Shown: positions 19,701 to 29,155, numbered from the stretch's first letter. The stretch: DNA of 64,000 nt from Sabulibacter ruber (GCF_017355955.1 NZ_JAFFID010000001.1:2232001-2296000), one strand, 5' to 3'. The notes: generated by a model not told the origin, from the letters alone. Numbers and translations: made by a program.

Positions 19701-19891
19701 ATCTGGATGGAGTAATTACCACCTGCGTCAGTTGGTACAGCGGTGGCGGTTCCTTTTAATTGTACGGTGACACCTGGCATAGCCTCACCAGCCGGAGATG
19801 TCACTTTTCCTGTTACAGTTCTTGTTTGGGCCCAAACCTGGCTAAGCAAACAGAACATTAACATGAATTTGATTAGTAGAATCTTCTTCAT
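16712..19891 (-). CDS. SusC/RagA family TonB-linked outer-membrane receptor (system 2)
   Basis: 1059 residues from the ATG at 19891, chosen because MKKILLIKFMLMFCLLSQVWAQ is a proper signal peptide; the frame runs 12 residues further upstream (MVSFSVSFQTFP) without signal character. A carboxypeptidase-regulatory-like domain (TVTGKVTSPAGEAMPGVTVQ), the plug motif FIRGLSSATGNNQPLFVVDG, and a barrel ending NYGLNLRFTF follow. The N-terminal 100 residues resemble system 1 SusC closely, the barrel much less, as expected for pores with different ligands. Confidence 0.93.
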   Translation of the reverse strand: MKKILLIKFMLMFCLLSQVWAQTRTVTGKVTSPAGEAMPGVTVQLKGTATAVPTDAGGNYSIQIPSAGGTLVFTYIGYLNREVEIGNQSTINVTLAEDAKQLGEVVVTAVGIERQRREVNYAVQDVKGEQLAQKSEPNVVNALQGKVAGVEIISSSGMPGSGSQIFIRGLSSATGNNQPLFVVDGVPISNNTTYSSSPTVGGAAYSNRALDIHPNDIESMTVLKGPAAAALYGARASNGAVIITTKRGRAGDVEITVTSSYNIQEVYGLPKYQNEYGQGINGRYNSASTDSWGPRFGTPGLDSVPNVSGNPMTRLAYQAYPDNVKDFFQTGRIWDNGVTLSSGNEKMRYIFSANTTNQEGIIPNSGLDRYTLRAAGNATLGHGFSVDASVLYAKTNQEGSLQGNSGSSPWFTLPFIPRSFDIQNVPYKLRAGVQAPTLFTELNRDNPMWSVNESFYESEVNRSIVSATFNYNPEFFKDFTATYRIGLDQYSDDRLQAYGYGSYNSNGNTATNRRGSQLYDDIGFQSINHDLFGVYQKDITPDFNVRALVGTQVNMVETRQNTIRAEDLVVPEFYNLANHLPTTTFTTNYNTERRLVGVYGQLGLNYKNWLFTEFTARNDWSSTLPTANNSYFYPSVSVGFVFTDALGLSNNILSYGKLRASYAMVGNDTNPYLTSTYYVTQSFGNNVAGLTFPFNGSVLAFTRNDRRGNMNLKPENKKSYEIGAEFTFYNGRGALDVNYFNNSTKDQILNLTVPGSTGFLTYTTNAGRIDNKGWEIAASATPIQFEEGFRWDVSANFTKLETEVVELAPGLDQFTLTTGYIDPTSGSSGSGFTGLSPLLQPGQPFGVLQGTTFRRTPEGQLIINPTNGLPVVDPNPQIIGDPNADWWGSLSNTISFKGFSLSALVQYVHGGDFYSRQAQIARLRGVLEETAENREQPYMFEGVLANEAGEATTTPNNIQITAQQYWTHFNNASEFAVFDASVLRLREVSLGYTLPTSILARTPFKGINLSVTGRNLLFYAPNLRHADPESNQLGSNTRGFEFNSPPSVRNYGLNLRFTF

Positions 19892-20861
19892 AGGAAATGT
19901 TTGAAATGATACACTGAAGCTTACCAAAGCAAGGGTACCGGCTATACTTGTGGAATGGGAGAGTGCACAGGCGTTATGCTCCCGTTACAGTTATTACCTT
20001 ACTCTTGCTTTACCGGGATCTGAAACTTGTGGACTATTGCCACGGGCACAGGGTCAGAATATGACGGGGAGTTCTAATTCAAACCTTTTAAGAACCAAAC
20101 CTGCTGTACTGAAGGGAGCAGAAGCAGGCTCAATTGAGTAGTATCGTTTACTTAATCTTTTCTCAAAACAGACCGGAAACAGGCACAAACAAATAGCAAG
20201 TGGCTCTTACCTTTGGTCTTAATCAAAATAATTCTCACAGAATTCTAGGGCCGCCTTGGGGTAGCAGGTCTAGAAATCACCTGAATGTCATGTGCTGTCT
20301 TGGATGGCTATCTATCTCGTTTCCTCTCCCTGTCGCCTGTGGATCACCTTTAAGAAATGTTGGCTTAGTCTTTATTTATGGATACCTACTGGTAGGTAAT
20401 CGCCTATATATTACATAGATAGCTCTGTACTCCTATAAACTGACTTTGAGCAAAAAGGTTATAGCATAATGCAAAACATTATTGTTAAAGTTTTAACCAA
20501 GCTTCTTGTTTCATGGCATCCGAGCATACTGCTTTTAGCCTGAAATTTCAAAAAGCAACCTGAAACTCACTTCTTAACCATTCACTCAGAATTAGCTGAT
20601 TATCAAGTAGCAGCACAAACAATTGTTAAGATTAGATAAAATTATTCTTATATAAGTTTTACTTTATTTATCCACACGTGCAACCTTTAGCTGGTTAAAT
20701 AAATCTCTAGTTTTATGAAGAGGGATATAGATTTATATTTATATTTATAGTAATCATCTATCAGCCCTTCTCATCGGTTAGCTGCGCCTAACTGTTTCCG
20801 GTTCAAGTCCCTTCAAATTCAAATACACATACCACAATGCTAACAAAACCTCTTAGTACCC
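19892..20861. other. 970-base divergent regulatory gap between Sus systems 2 and 3
   Basis: No credible gene; the short open frames inside lack family features. It must hold two divergent susC promoters. A loose inverted repeat (CCAAAGCAAGGGTA near 19925 and TACTCTTGCTTTACC near 20000) lies just upstream of system 2, and a half copy of the R1 repeat lies at 20157-20183. The right-hand 250 bases are AT-rich. No regulator of the sigma/anti-sigma type is encoded nearby. Confidence 0.55.
20157..20183. repeat. Half copy of R1 palindrome
   Basis: TTTTCTCAAAACAGACCGGAAACAGG keeps the right arm of R1 only; the left arm is not recognisable. Confidence 0.4.
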
Positions 20862-23800
20862 ATGAAAAAACGTTTACTTCTAACCATGCTGGTTCTTACC
20901 TGCTTTATGAGCCAGGTATGGGCACAGGCCGTTACCGTTTCCGGTACGGTGACCTCCGCAGATGATGGCAGTCCTCTACCAGGTGTCTCTATTGTAGTAA
21001 AAGGCACGCAAGTAGGAACCTCCTCCAGTGTATCGGGCACTTATTCTATTACAGTGCCCAACCCCAATGCAACCCTTGTTTTCAGTTTTATTGGGTATAA
21101 CCCAATAGAGCGGGCTTTGAATGGTGCTACCACCATTAACGTAGCGCTCACTTCTGATGCCACCCAACTGAATGAAGTGGTGGTGACCGCACTAGGTGTG
21201 GAAAGAAGCCGCAACTCCCTCCCCTACGCCGCTACCCAGCTGGAAGGCTCTACGGTAACGGCTGCCCGTAACCCCAACATGATCAACTCCCTGTCTGGGA
21301 AAGTAGCGGGCCTCACCGTAACCCAGACCAATACCCTTGGCGGATCTTCCAACGTGGTCATCAGGGGTACCAAATCCCTTACAGGGAACAACCAGGCATT
21401 GTTTGTGGTAGACGGCGTACCTATCAGCAATGATGTTTCCAACACTTACAACCAGACTACCGGCCGGGGTGGTTTTGACTACGGTAACCCTGCCGCGGAC
21501 ATCAACCCAGATGATATTGAATCCATGAGCGTGCTGAAAGGTGCTGCCGCCACGGCGCTGTACGGTTCTCGCGCAGCCAATGGGGTTATCTTGATCACTA
21601 CCAAAAAAGGTAGGCGCGGCCTGGGGGTTACCCTCAACAACGGCCTTACCCTGGGCTTCATTGACAAAGAGACCTTCCCGGAATATCAAAAGGAATACGG
21701 AGCCGGTTATGGTGCGGCTTGGTTAAGGTATGATGTGGACGGAGACGGCAACCTGGATAACGTGGTACGCATGGGAGATGACGCCTCTTACGGTTTCCCC
21801 TTTGATCCTAACGTGCTGGTGTACCAATGGGATGCCTTTGACCCAGCCTCGCCTAACTACAGAAAGCCTCGCCCGTGGGTAGCCGGTGAGCACGGACCAG
21901 AATACTTCTTTGAAACCTCTGTGTCTTACAACAACAGTATCACCATTGACGGGGGTAATGAAAAGGCTAACTTCAAACTGGGCTACTTCCGCAACGAAGA
22001 CAAGGGCATTTTGCCCAACAGTAAGATCACCAAGAACATGGTCAACTTTGCGGGTTCTCTCAACCTTACAGACAAGCTCTCCACCAGCGCCAGCGTGAAC
22101 TTCACCCAACAGGAAGGCTTGGGCCGCTACGGCTCAGGGTACAGTTCTATTAACCCTATGCTGGGGTTCCGGCAATGGTTCCAGACCAACGTTGACCTGA
22201 AAGAGCAGGAAGAAGCCTATTTCCGGAACCGGCAAAACATCACCTGGAACTGGAGAAGCCCCAGCAACCTCACTGCCGCCTACCATGACAACGTGTACTG
22301 GAGCCGGTATGAAAACTTTGAGAGCGATGAACGCTACCGCACGTTTGGGAATGTGGCCGCCAATTACAAGTTCACCGATTGGCTGGATTTAACCGGCCGT
22401 GTTTCCCTGGACACCTATGATGAACTGCAGGAAGAACGGTTTGCCATAGGAAGTACCACCAACGACCAGGACCCCAACTACACCCGCTTCAACAGAACTT
22501 TCAGGGAGTTCAACCTTGACCTGTTCGCGAACTTTGACCGCAACTTCACCGAAGACTTCAACATCCGAGGCTTAGTGGGTCTGAACATTAGAAGATCTCG
22601 GCTGAACTCCATTAGGGCAACTACCAGCGGTGGCTTAGTGGTGCCCCGGTTGTATGCGCTTTCCAACTCACTAAACCTGTTGTCACCTCCCATTGAGAGC
22701 GAGCTGAGACGGGCCGTAGATGGCGTTTTCGCCAATGCTACCCTGGGGTATAAAGAAATGGTTTTCCTGGATTTATCTGCCCGGAGAGACCAATCTTCCA
22801 CCCTACCCAGAGGCAATAACTCCTATTTCTATCCATCGGTGGCGTTGAGCTTTGTGTTCTCTGAGGTGCTCAAACAAGACTGGTTATCTTATGCTAAACT
22901 GCGGGGTAACTACGCCGAGGTAGGCAACGATGCGCCGTTTGCGGCCACAGACCGTTACTACAACAAGCAGGACGAGGAAATTGACGCGCCTATCGGCACC
23001 TTTGGGGGTATTCCATTGTACTCCGTACCCGGCACCCGCTACAACCCAGACCTGAAACCAGAAAGAACCAAAAGTTCAGAAATCGGGCTTGAAACGGCTT
23101 TCCTGGACAACCGGTTAGGTTTTGAGGTAACGGTGTACAAGTCCAACACCATTAACCAGATCTTGCCGGTATCTGTGTCTGCAGCCACCGGGTATTCCTA
23201 TAAATATGTGAATGCCGGCGAAGTGGAAAACCGCGGTATTGAGACGGCCCTGCGGTTCCAACCCATCAAAAATGATATCTTCTCCTGGAACCTGAATCTG
23301 AACTGGACCCTTAACCGCAACGAGGTAATTGCGCTAGCCGAAGGCGAAAACATGATTTTAGCTAACTACCAAAGCGGAGTCACTTCCAATGCTGCCATAG
23401 GTCGGCCCTTTGGAATTCTGCGGGCCCAAGGTTTTGTGCTGCATGAAAATGGTGGCCGGATAGTAGATGAAACCGGGGCATATATGCTCTCTGATCCTAC
23501 CAAGGAAATCGCCAACCCTAACCCAGACTGGCAGGGTGGTATCTCCAACACTCTTTCCTTTAAAGGACTCTCCTTGTACTTCCTCATTGACATCCGCAAA
23601 GGAGGCGAACTATTCAACCTGGATACCTATTACGGATTCGGGACCGGGCTCTATCCTGAAACTGCCGGTCTGAATGACCTGGGCAATCCTTCGCGGTTGC
23701 CTATTGCGCAAGGGGGAGGTATCATCTTGCCGGGTGTGAAGGAAGACGGATCGCCTAATGACATTAGAGTAGAAAACACCGAAGGGGTGCTAGGCTACTA

Positions 23801-24077
23801 TACGCCAAATGAATTCCATGTATATGGGGCTGGTTTCGTGAAACTGCGGGAAGCCTCCCTGACTTACACCCTACCCCAGCGGCTTATCTCCAAACTGAAA
23901 GTCTTCAAAGGCATTGATGTTTCTGTAGTAGGCCGTAACCTCTGGATCATTGACAAAGATGTGCCTTACTCAGATCCTGAAGCGGGCTTTGGGGCCGGTA
24001 ACTTAGGCCAGGGTTACCTGAGCGGTGCCTACCCAACCGCTCGTAACGTGGGCTTTAACTTAAGATTCCAATTTTAA
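20862..24077 (+). CDS. SusC/RagA family TonB-linked outer-membrane receptor (system 3)
   Basis: 1071 residues with a signal peptide (MKKRLLLTMLVLTCFMSQVWAQ), regulatory-like domain (VSGTVTSADDGSPLPGVSIV), plug motif (VIRGTKSLTGNNQALFVVDG), and a barrel ending NVGFNLRFQF. A short acidic insert DVDGDGNLDN near residue 290 looks like a calcium-binding loop and lies where SusC proteins contact their ligand or lid. Its stop codon overlaps the start of the SusD gene (TAATG), so translation of the two is probably coupled. Confidence 0.93.
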   Translation: MKKRLLLTMLVLTCFMSQVWAQAVTVSGTVTSADDGSPLPGVSIVVKGTQVGTSSSVSGTYSITVPNPNATLVFSFIGYNPIERALNGATTINVALTSDATQLNEVVVTALGVERSRNSLPYAATQLEGSTVTAARNPNMINSLSGKVAGLTVTQTNTLGGSSNVVIRGTKSLTGNNQALFVVDGVPISNDVSNTYNQTTGRGGFDYGNPAADINPDDIESMSVLKGAAATALYGSRAANGVILITTKKGRRGLGVTLNNGLTLGFIDKETFPEYQKEYGAGYGAAWLRYDVDGDGNLDNVVRMGDDASYGFPFDPNVLVYQWDAFDPASPNYRKPRPWVAGEHGPEYFFETSVSYNNSITIDGGNEKANFKLGYFRNEDKGILPNSKITKNMVNFAGSLNLTDKLSTSASVNFTQQEGLGRYGSGYSSINPMLGFRQWFQTNVDLKEQEEAYFRNRQNITWNWRSPSNLTAAYHDNVYWSRYENFESDERYRTFGNVAANYKFTDWLDLTGRVSLDTYDELQEERFAIGSTTNDQDPNYTRFNRTFREFNLDLFANFDRNFTEDFNIRGLVGLNIRRSRLNSIRATTSGGLVVPRLYALSNSLNLLSPPIESELRRAVDGVFANATLGYKEMVFLDLSARRDQSSTLPRGNNSYFYPSVALSFVFSEVLKQDWLSYAKLRGNYAEVGNDAPFAATDRYYNKQDEEIDAPIGTFGGIPLYSVPGTRYNPDLKPERTKSSEIGLETAFLDNRLGFEVTVYKSNTINQILPVSVSAATGYSYKYVNAGEVENRGIETALRFQPIKNDIFSWNLNLNWTLNRNEVIALAEGENMILANYQSGVTSNAAIGRPFGILRAQGFVLHENGGRIVDETGAYMLSDPTKEIANPNPDWQGGISNTLSFKGLSLYFLIDIRKGGELFNLDTYYGFGTGLYPETAGLNDLGNPSRLPIAQGGGIILPGVKEDGSPNDIRVENTEGVLGYYTPNEFHVYGAGFVKLREASLTYTLPQRLISKLKVFKGIDVSVVGRNLWIIDKDVPYSDPEAGFGAGNLGQGYLSGAYPTARNVGFNLRFQF

Positions 24078-25528
24078 TGAAGAAGACGATGAAAAAGATA
24101 CTTTTATATAGCATAGCGTCTTTGTTCCTGGCAGCTTCTTGTGTGAACGACCTGGACGACGATTATAATTTGGACCCCAAACGGGCGACCGATGTACCGC
24201 CTGTTACCCTGGTGAGCAATGCTCAGTTTAACTTATCTAACGTTATTACCACCCCAGACTATAACACAAATGTGTTCCGGTACTATGTGCAGCATTGGGC
24301 TGCGGCCCAGTACCCAGATGAGAGCCAGTACAACATCAATACCCGCGAGATCAACCGGTTCTTCTGGACCATCCTGTACCGCGACGTGTTGGCCGATTTA
24401 CGGGAAGCCAGAAACCTTATTACAGCAAACAATTTACTGGCAGCCGACCTGAAAGCCAGTCAGTTGGCGTGTATTGAGGTTCTGGAAGTATATGCCTGGT
24501 CTGTGCTGGTGAACACCTACGGTGACATTCCCTACTCCCAGGCTCTGGACATCAACAACGTACAACCCGCTTATGACGATGACGTGGCCATTTACAATGA
24601 CCTGCTCACCCGGTTAGATGCCGCTATTGCCAGCATTAGCCAGAACATAGATAGCGACGGCCTAGGCGATGGAGACCTCTATTACGGGGGAGACTTAGAG
24701 CAATGGTTCAAGTTTGCGAACTCCCTTAAACTTAGATTGGGTATTACCATTGCCGATGTAAATGAAACCAGAGCCAGAACGGTGGTAGAAGCCGCAGCGC
24801 CTCATGTATTTACCTCCAGTGCAGATGACGCCAAATTGGTCTACACGCCTAACGTACCTACCGCCAACCCCGTTTATGACGAGTTACGGCAACGCGACGA
24901 CAACGTGGCCGCCAACACCTTCATTGACGTGCTGCTGGAAATGGAAGATCCCCGCCTGGACGAGTTTTTCAGACCAGCCCCCGAAGGAGAAAATGAAGGA
25001 GAATACGTGGGTGGTATTTACGGAGACCTGAATAACTACACAGAAGTGGCCCAACCCAGCGACCTGATCCGGGAGCCAGATAGACCAGGAGTCTTGCTGT
25101 CTTACACCGAGGTAGAGTTCCTGCTGGCCGAGGCCGCCTTACGAGGCTTCACCGTACCAGGCACTGCCCAGGAACACTATACCGCCGCCATCACTTCTTC
25201 CATTGTGAATGACTGGGGCGGTACCCAGCAGGAAGCCACCGCCTATTTACAGAGATCAGACGTAGCGCTCAACACGGCCAACTGGCGGCAAAGCATAGGT
25301 ATGCAGAAATGGATTGCCCTGCATGATCAACCCGTGGAAGGCTGGAAAGAGTGGCGACGCTTAGACTATCCGCAGTTAGAGGCCCCAGAACTGGCACAGT
25401 CTGAGATTCCGGTTCGGTTCCCGTATCCGGCCACGGAACAAAACCTGAACAACGCCAATTACTCCGCCGCCGCTGCTGCCATTGGCGGAGATGTGGTTAC
25501 CACCAGAGTCTTCTGGGATGTGGACTAA
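24077..25528 (+). CDS. SusD/RagB family outer-membrane lipoprotein (system 3)
   Basis: 483 residues. The ATG at 24077 overlaps the SusC stop; a second ATG at 24089 (MKKILLYSIASLFLAASC) gives a tighter lipoprotein signal. After the Cys come NDLDDDYNLDPKRATDVPP, the usual Asn/Asp linker. The C-terminal GWKEWRRLDYPQLEAPE and IPVRFPYPATEQNLNNANY blocks are typical of the SusD_2 branch. It has no accessory lipoprotein; a terminator follows. It is the ligand-binding partner of the preceding SusC. Confidence 0.92.
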   Translation: MKKTMKKILLYSIASLFLAASCVNDLDDDYNLDPKRATDVPPVTLVSNAQFNLSNVITTPDYNTNVFRYYVQHWAAAQYPDESQYNINTREINRFFWTILYRDVLADLREARNLITANNLLAADLKASQLACIEVLEVYAWSVLVNTYGDIPYSQALDINNVQPAYDDDVAIYNDLLTRLDAAIASISQNIDSDGLGDGDLYYGGDLEQWFKFANSLKLRLGITIADVNETRARTVVEAAAPHVFTSSADDAKLVYTPNVPTANPVYDELRQRDDNVAANTFIDVLLEMEDPRLDEFFRPAPEGENEGEYVGGIYGDLNNYTEVAQPSDLIREPDRPGVLLSYTEVEFLLAEAALRGFTVPGTAQEHYTAAITSSIVNDWGGTQQEATAYLQRSDVALNTANWRQSIGMQKWIALHDQPVEGWKEWRRLDYPQLEAPELAQSEIPVRFPYPATEQNLNNANYSAAAAAIGGDVVTTRVFWDVD

Positions 25529-25558
25529 GGGTTGACCTACCCAATCAATTGCTTGACC

Positions 25559-25597
25559 AAAGCCCCGGTTACTCTAAACAGCCGGGGCTTTCGTTTT
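25559..25597 (+). terminator. Terminator of Sus system 3
   Basis: AAAGCCCCGG and CCGGGGCTTT form a 10-bp perfect stem, followed by TCGTTTTT. Confidence 0.85.
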
Positions 25598-25807
25598 TGA
25601 GCGCAACAAGAAAGTACAGCCAAGGCTCAATTTTGTTTTCGGTGTGTTTTAATGAAATCAAGCCCAAAATACCTCAGGCAAAAGAAGCCGGCAAGGGGGT
25701 GGCAAGGATCTTTCTCCCAAAGAATAGTCTTATAAAGAAACCAGATACTTGCCTGATTTTGTGTCGCTTCTAGTACCATGATGCAGCAGAAAACCAACTT
25801 TCGTTCG

Positions 25808-25843
25808 TTTTGCTGAAGCAGTCCTTTTTTCTGCCTATTTTTG
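25808..25843 (+). promoter_or_regulatory. Promoter of the propeller/amidohydrolase gene
   Basis: TTTTG (25808-25812), 23-base spacer, TATTTTTG (25836-25843). This matches the Bacteroidota TTTG / TAnnTTTG pattern on both boxes. Transcription would start about 15 bases before the ATG at 25866. Confidence 0.65.
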
Positions 25844-25865
25844 GAAAACACATCAAAAACAAACA

Positions 25866-28800
25866 ATGCGTAAACCCTTTCTTCTTTTCCTCTCTGTAGC
25901 GTATGGCTTCTCGGTCATGGCGCAGGGGCAGGAAGACAAAAAGAAATGGTCTGTGACCGAACAGCACGGACCTACCAAACAAATCAACATCGCTGTTTCT
26001 GAAGGCACCTGGATGAACCTGGACGTAAGCCCAGACGGCAAAGAAATTGTCTTCGACTTGCTGGGCGACATCTACAAACTGCCTATCTCGGGTGGTCAGG
26101 CCACGTTGCTCTCTGGCGGACCAGCTTACGAGGTACAGCCCCGTTTCAGCCCCGATGGCAAGAAAATCTCCTTCACCTCAGACAAAGAAGGCGGCGACAA
26201 CATCTGGGTCATGGACACGAACGGCGCCAACCCCAAAGCCATCACCAAAGAGAACTTCCGCCTGCTCAACAATGCCGTCTGGACGCCAGATGGTCAGTAC
26301 ATCATCGCCCGCAAGCACTTCACCGAGAAACGCTCTTTGGGGGCCGGTGAGATTTGGCAGTACCACTTCAGCGGCGGTACAGGCATGCAGCTCACCAAGC
26401 GCAAAAACGAGCAGCAAGACGTGGGCGAGCCCTTTGTGTCGCCGGATGGTAAGTACGTGTACTTTGCCGAGGACATGAGCGGCGGCACCACCTTTGAGTA
26501 CAACAAAGACCCCAACGGGCAGATTTACATTATCCGGCGGGTGAACCGCCAGACCGGCGAGATTGAGAACATCATTGGCGGAAACGGCAGCGCCATGCGC
26601 CCTACCCTTTCGCCGGATGGCAAGACCCTGGCCTTCGTGCGCCGCGTACGCACCAAAACCGTGCTCTACGTGCACAACCTGGCCACCGGCGAGGAGCGCC
26701 CCGTGTATGACCAACTGAGCAAAGACCAGCAGGAAGCCTGGGCCATTTTTGGCGTGTACCCCAACTTTGATTTCATGCCAGACGGCAAGAACATTATTGT
26801 GTGGGCCAAGGGCAAACTCTGGAACGTAGACGTGGCCAAAGCCAACGCCAAGGAGATTCCGTTTACCGCTTCGGCGCAGCACTCCCTGGCCGAGGCTGTG
26901 CGGCACATTGCCAAGCCCGAGGAAGTTGCCCCCAAGCAGTTCACCTCCAGAATGATTCGCAACGCGGTGACCTCACCGGATGGCAAAACGCTGGTGTTCA
27001 ACGCAGCCGGGTATCTCTGGAAAAAACAGCTGCCCAACGGCAAACCCGAGCGCCTCACCAACGGCACCGACTTTGAGTTCTATCCCGCTTTCAGCCCGAA
27101 CGGCAAGGAAATCGTGTACAGCACCTGGGACGATGACAAGCACGGCGCGCTGTACGTTTTGGCCCTGAATTCTAAAAAACCGCGCAAAATCACGCAGGAG
27201 AAAGGCTTCTTCACCAACCCGGCTTTCTCGCCAGATGGCAAGCAGATTGTGTTCCAGAAAGACCGCGGCAATGACCACCAAGGCTATACCTTCGCCAAAG
27301 ACCCGGGCATTTACGTGATTCCGGTTAAAGGCGGAACGGCTACCTTGGTACAGAAACAAGGCGTATCGCCTAGCTTCAACCGCGATGGTTCACGCATTTT
27401 CTTCATGGCCGGCGAGGGCGATGGCGTGGCGTTCAGAAGCGCCGACCTGAACGGCAAAGACGTGCAGACGCACTTCACTTCCAAGTACGCGAACCAGTTT
27501 GTGCCCAGCCCCGATAACCAGTGGGTAGCCTGGACCGAGCTGTTCAACGTGTACATCGCGCCGTTCCCGGCCGCCGGGAGAGGCCTTGAGTTAGGTGCTG
27601 ATACCAAATCGGTGCCAGTAGCGCGCGTAACCCGCGATGCCGGCACCAGCGTGCATTGGTCCGCCGACAGCAAGAAACTGCACTGGATGCTGGGCGAGGA
27701 ATACTTCACCAATGACCTGAAAAACCGCTTCAAGTTTGTAGACGGGGCCGTAGCCAATATTCCGCCCATTGATACAGTCGGCATCAAAGTAGGCCTGCAA
27801 CTCAACACTGATGTACCGCAGGGCAAAGTAGCCTTTACCAACGCCCGCATCATCACCATGAAAGGCAACGAGGTGATTGAGAACGGTACGCTGGTAGTGG
27901 ACGGGAACCGCATTTTGGCCGTTGGTCCAGCGGGCTCGGTTCAGGTTCCCGCCGGTGCAAAAGTGATTGATGCGCAAGGCAAAACCATTATGCCGGGTCT
28001 GGTAGATGTGCACGCGCACTTGGGTACGTTCCGTTTGGGCATGACCCCGAAAAAGCAATGGTCCTACTTGGCCAATCTGGCCTACGGGGTAACCACCACC
28101 CACGACCCGTCTTCCAGCACCGAGATGGTGTACAGCCAGAGCGAAATGGTGAAAGCCGGCCACATGGTAGGTCCGCGCATTTACTCTACGGGTACCATCC
28201 TGTACGGTGCCGATGGCAACTTCAAGGCCGTGGTGAACAGCCTGGACGATGCCCGTTCGCACCTGCGCCGCCTGAAAGCCGTAGGCGCGTTCTCGGTGAA
28301 AAGCTACAACCAGCCGCGCCGGGAGCAACGCCAGCAAATCATCCAAGCCGCTCGTGAATTAGACATGTCGGTGGTACCCGAGGGTGGTTCTACTTTCTTC
28401 CACAACATGACCATGATTCTGGATGGCCACACCGGCATTGAGCATAACATACCGGTAGCGCCGGTGTACAGTGATGTGGTTCAACTCTGGTCAGCCAGCA
28501 AAACCGGCTACACCCCTACCCTCATTGTGAACTACGGCGGAAATTCCGGCGAGTACTATTGGTATCAGAAAACCAACGTGTGGGCCAAAGACCGTCTCCT
28601 GCGCTTCACGCCAAGAGCCGTGATTGACGGCCGTTCCCGCCGCGTGACCTTGGTGCCTGATGAGGAATACAACGACGGCTACATCGCCACGTCCCGTACC
28701 CTGAAAGCCCTCTCTGACAAAGGCGTGAAAGTAAACCTGGGCGCCCACGGACAGTTGCAGGGTTTGGGTGCCCATTGGGAACTCTGGATGCTGCAGCAAG

Positions 28801-29150
28801 GCGGCATGTCCAATCTGGAAGCCCTGCAAGCCGCCACCATCAACGGCGCGCACTACCTAGGTATGGACCAGGAACTGGGCTCCCTGGAGCAAGGCAAACT
28901 CGCCGATTTGATTGTGTTGGACAAAAACCCGCTGGAAAACATTCAGAACTCCGAGAGCGTGCGCTACACCATGGTGAACGGCCGCCTGTACGATGCCGAA
29001 ACCCTCAATGAGGTAGGCAACTACAACAAGCCCATGGGTAAGTTCTACTGGGACAACAACACCAGCACCTTTGACTGGCACGAAGACCTGAACACCCGCT
29101 TCTACGGCATCGCCGGGGAGTCCTGCGGTTGTCATGGTCATACCCACTAA
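25866..29150 (+). CDS. Secreted TolB-like beta-propeller fused to amidohydrolase
   Basis: 1094 residues with a signal peptide (MRKPFLLFLSVAYGFSVMAQ). Residues about 50-620 contain many PD40/WD40-like repeats of the type FSPDGKKISFTSD, FSPNGKEIVYSTWDD, FSPDGKQIVFQKD, a TolB-type propeller. From about 650 the sequence becomes a metal-dependent amidohydrolase: KVIDAQGKTIMPGLVDVHAHLG gives the HxH metal pair near residue 715, GVTTTHDPSS follows, and the C-terminal LGSLEQGKLADLIVLDKNPLENI is the usual small beta-domain closure. Such fusions are common in this phylum and are taken to be exported peptidases or amidases; the substrate is unknown. It ends in an unusual Cys/His tail (ESCGCHGHTH). Confidence 0.88.
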   Translation: MRKPFLLFLSVAYGFSVMAQGQEDKKKWSVTEQHGPTKQINIAVSEGTWMNLDVSPDGKEIVFDLLGDIYKLPISGGQATLLSGGPAYEVQPRFSPDGKKISFTSDKEGGDNIWVMDTNGANPKAITKENFRLLNNAVWTPDGQYIIARKHFTEKRSLGAGEIWQYHFSGGTGMQLTKRKNEQQDVGEPFVSPDGKYVYFAEDMSGGTTFEYNKDPNGQIYIIRRVNRQTGEIENIIGGNGSAMRPTLSPDGKTLAFVRRVRTKTVLYVHNLATGEERPVYDQLSKDQQEAWAIFGVYPNFDFMPDGKNIIVWAKGKLWNVDVAKANAKEIPFTASAQHSLAEAVRHIAKPEEVAPKQFTSRMIRNAVTSPDGKTLVFNAAGYLWKKQLPNGKPERLTNGTDFEFYPAFSPNGKEIVYSTWDDDKHGALYVLALNSKKPRKITQEKGFFTNPAFSPDGKQIVFQKDRGNDHQGYTFAKDPGIYVIPVKGGTATLVQKQGVSPSFNRDGSRIFFMAGEGDGVAFRSADLNGKDVQTHFTSKYANQFVPSPDNQWVAWTELFNVYIAPFPAAGRGLELGADTKSVPVARVTRDAGTSVHWSADSKKLHWMLGEEYFTNDLKNRFKFVDGAVANIPPIDTVGIKVGLQLNTDVPQGKVAFTNARIITMKGNEVIENGTLVVDGNRILAVGPAGSVQVPAGAKVIDAQGKTIMPGLVDVHAHLGTFRLGMTPKKQWSYLANLAYGVTTTHDPSSSTEMVYSQSEMVKAGHMVGPRIYSTGTILYGADGNFKAVVNSLDDARSHLRRLKAVGAFSVKSYNQPRREQRQQIIQAARELDMSVVPEGGSTFFHNMTMILDGHTGIEHNIPVAPVYSDVVQLWSASKTGYTPTLIVNYGGNSGEYYWYQKTNVWAKDRLLRFTPRAVIDGRSRRVTLVPDEEYNDGYIATSRTLKALSDKGVKVNLGAHGQLQGLGAHWELWMLQQGGMSNLEALQAATINGAHYLGMDQELGSLEQGKLADLIVLDKNPLENIQNSESVRYTMVNGRLYDAETLNEVGNYNKPMGKFYWDNNTSTFDWHEDLNTRFYGIAGESCGCHGHTH

Positions 29151-29155
29151 ATCCT

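Larger units (their letters stand above)
25529..25865. other. Gap between Sus system 3 and the amidohydrolase: terminator, then promoter
   Basis: Holds the system 3 terminator (25559-25597) and the promoter of the next gene (25808-25843). Nothing else was recognised. Confidence 0.6.

Noticed and set aside
20770..20820. CCGGTTCAAGTCCCTTC resembling a tRNA T-arm
   Set aside because: No matching acceptor stem, anticodon arm or D-arm could be folded around it.
21192..21689. 165-codon minus-strand frame inside the system 3 susC
   Set aside because: Antisense shadow of a clear SusC plug and barrel coding region.
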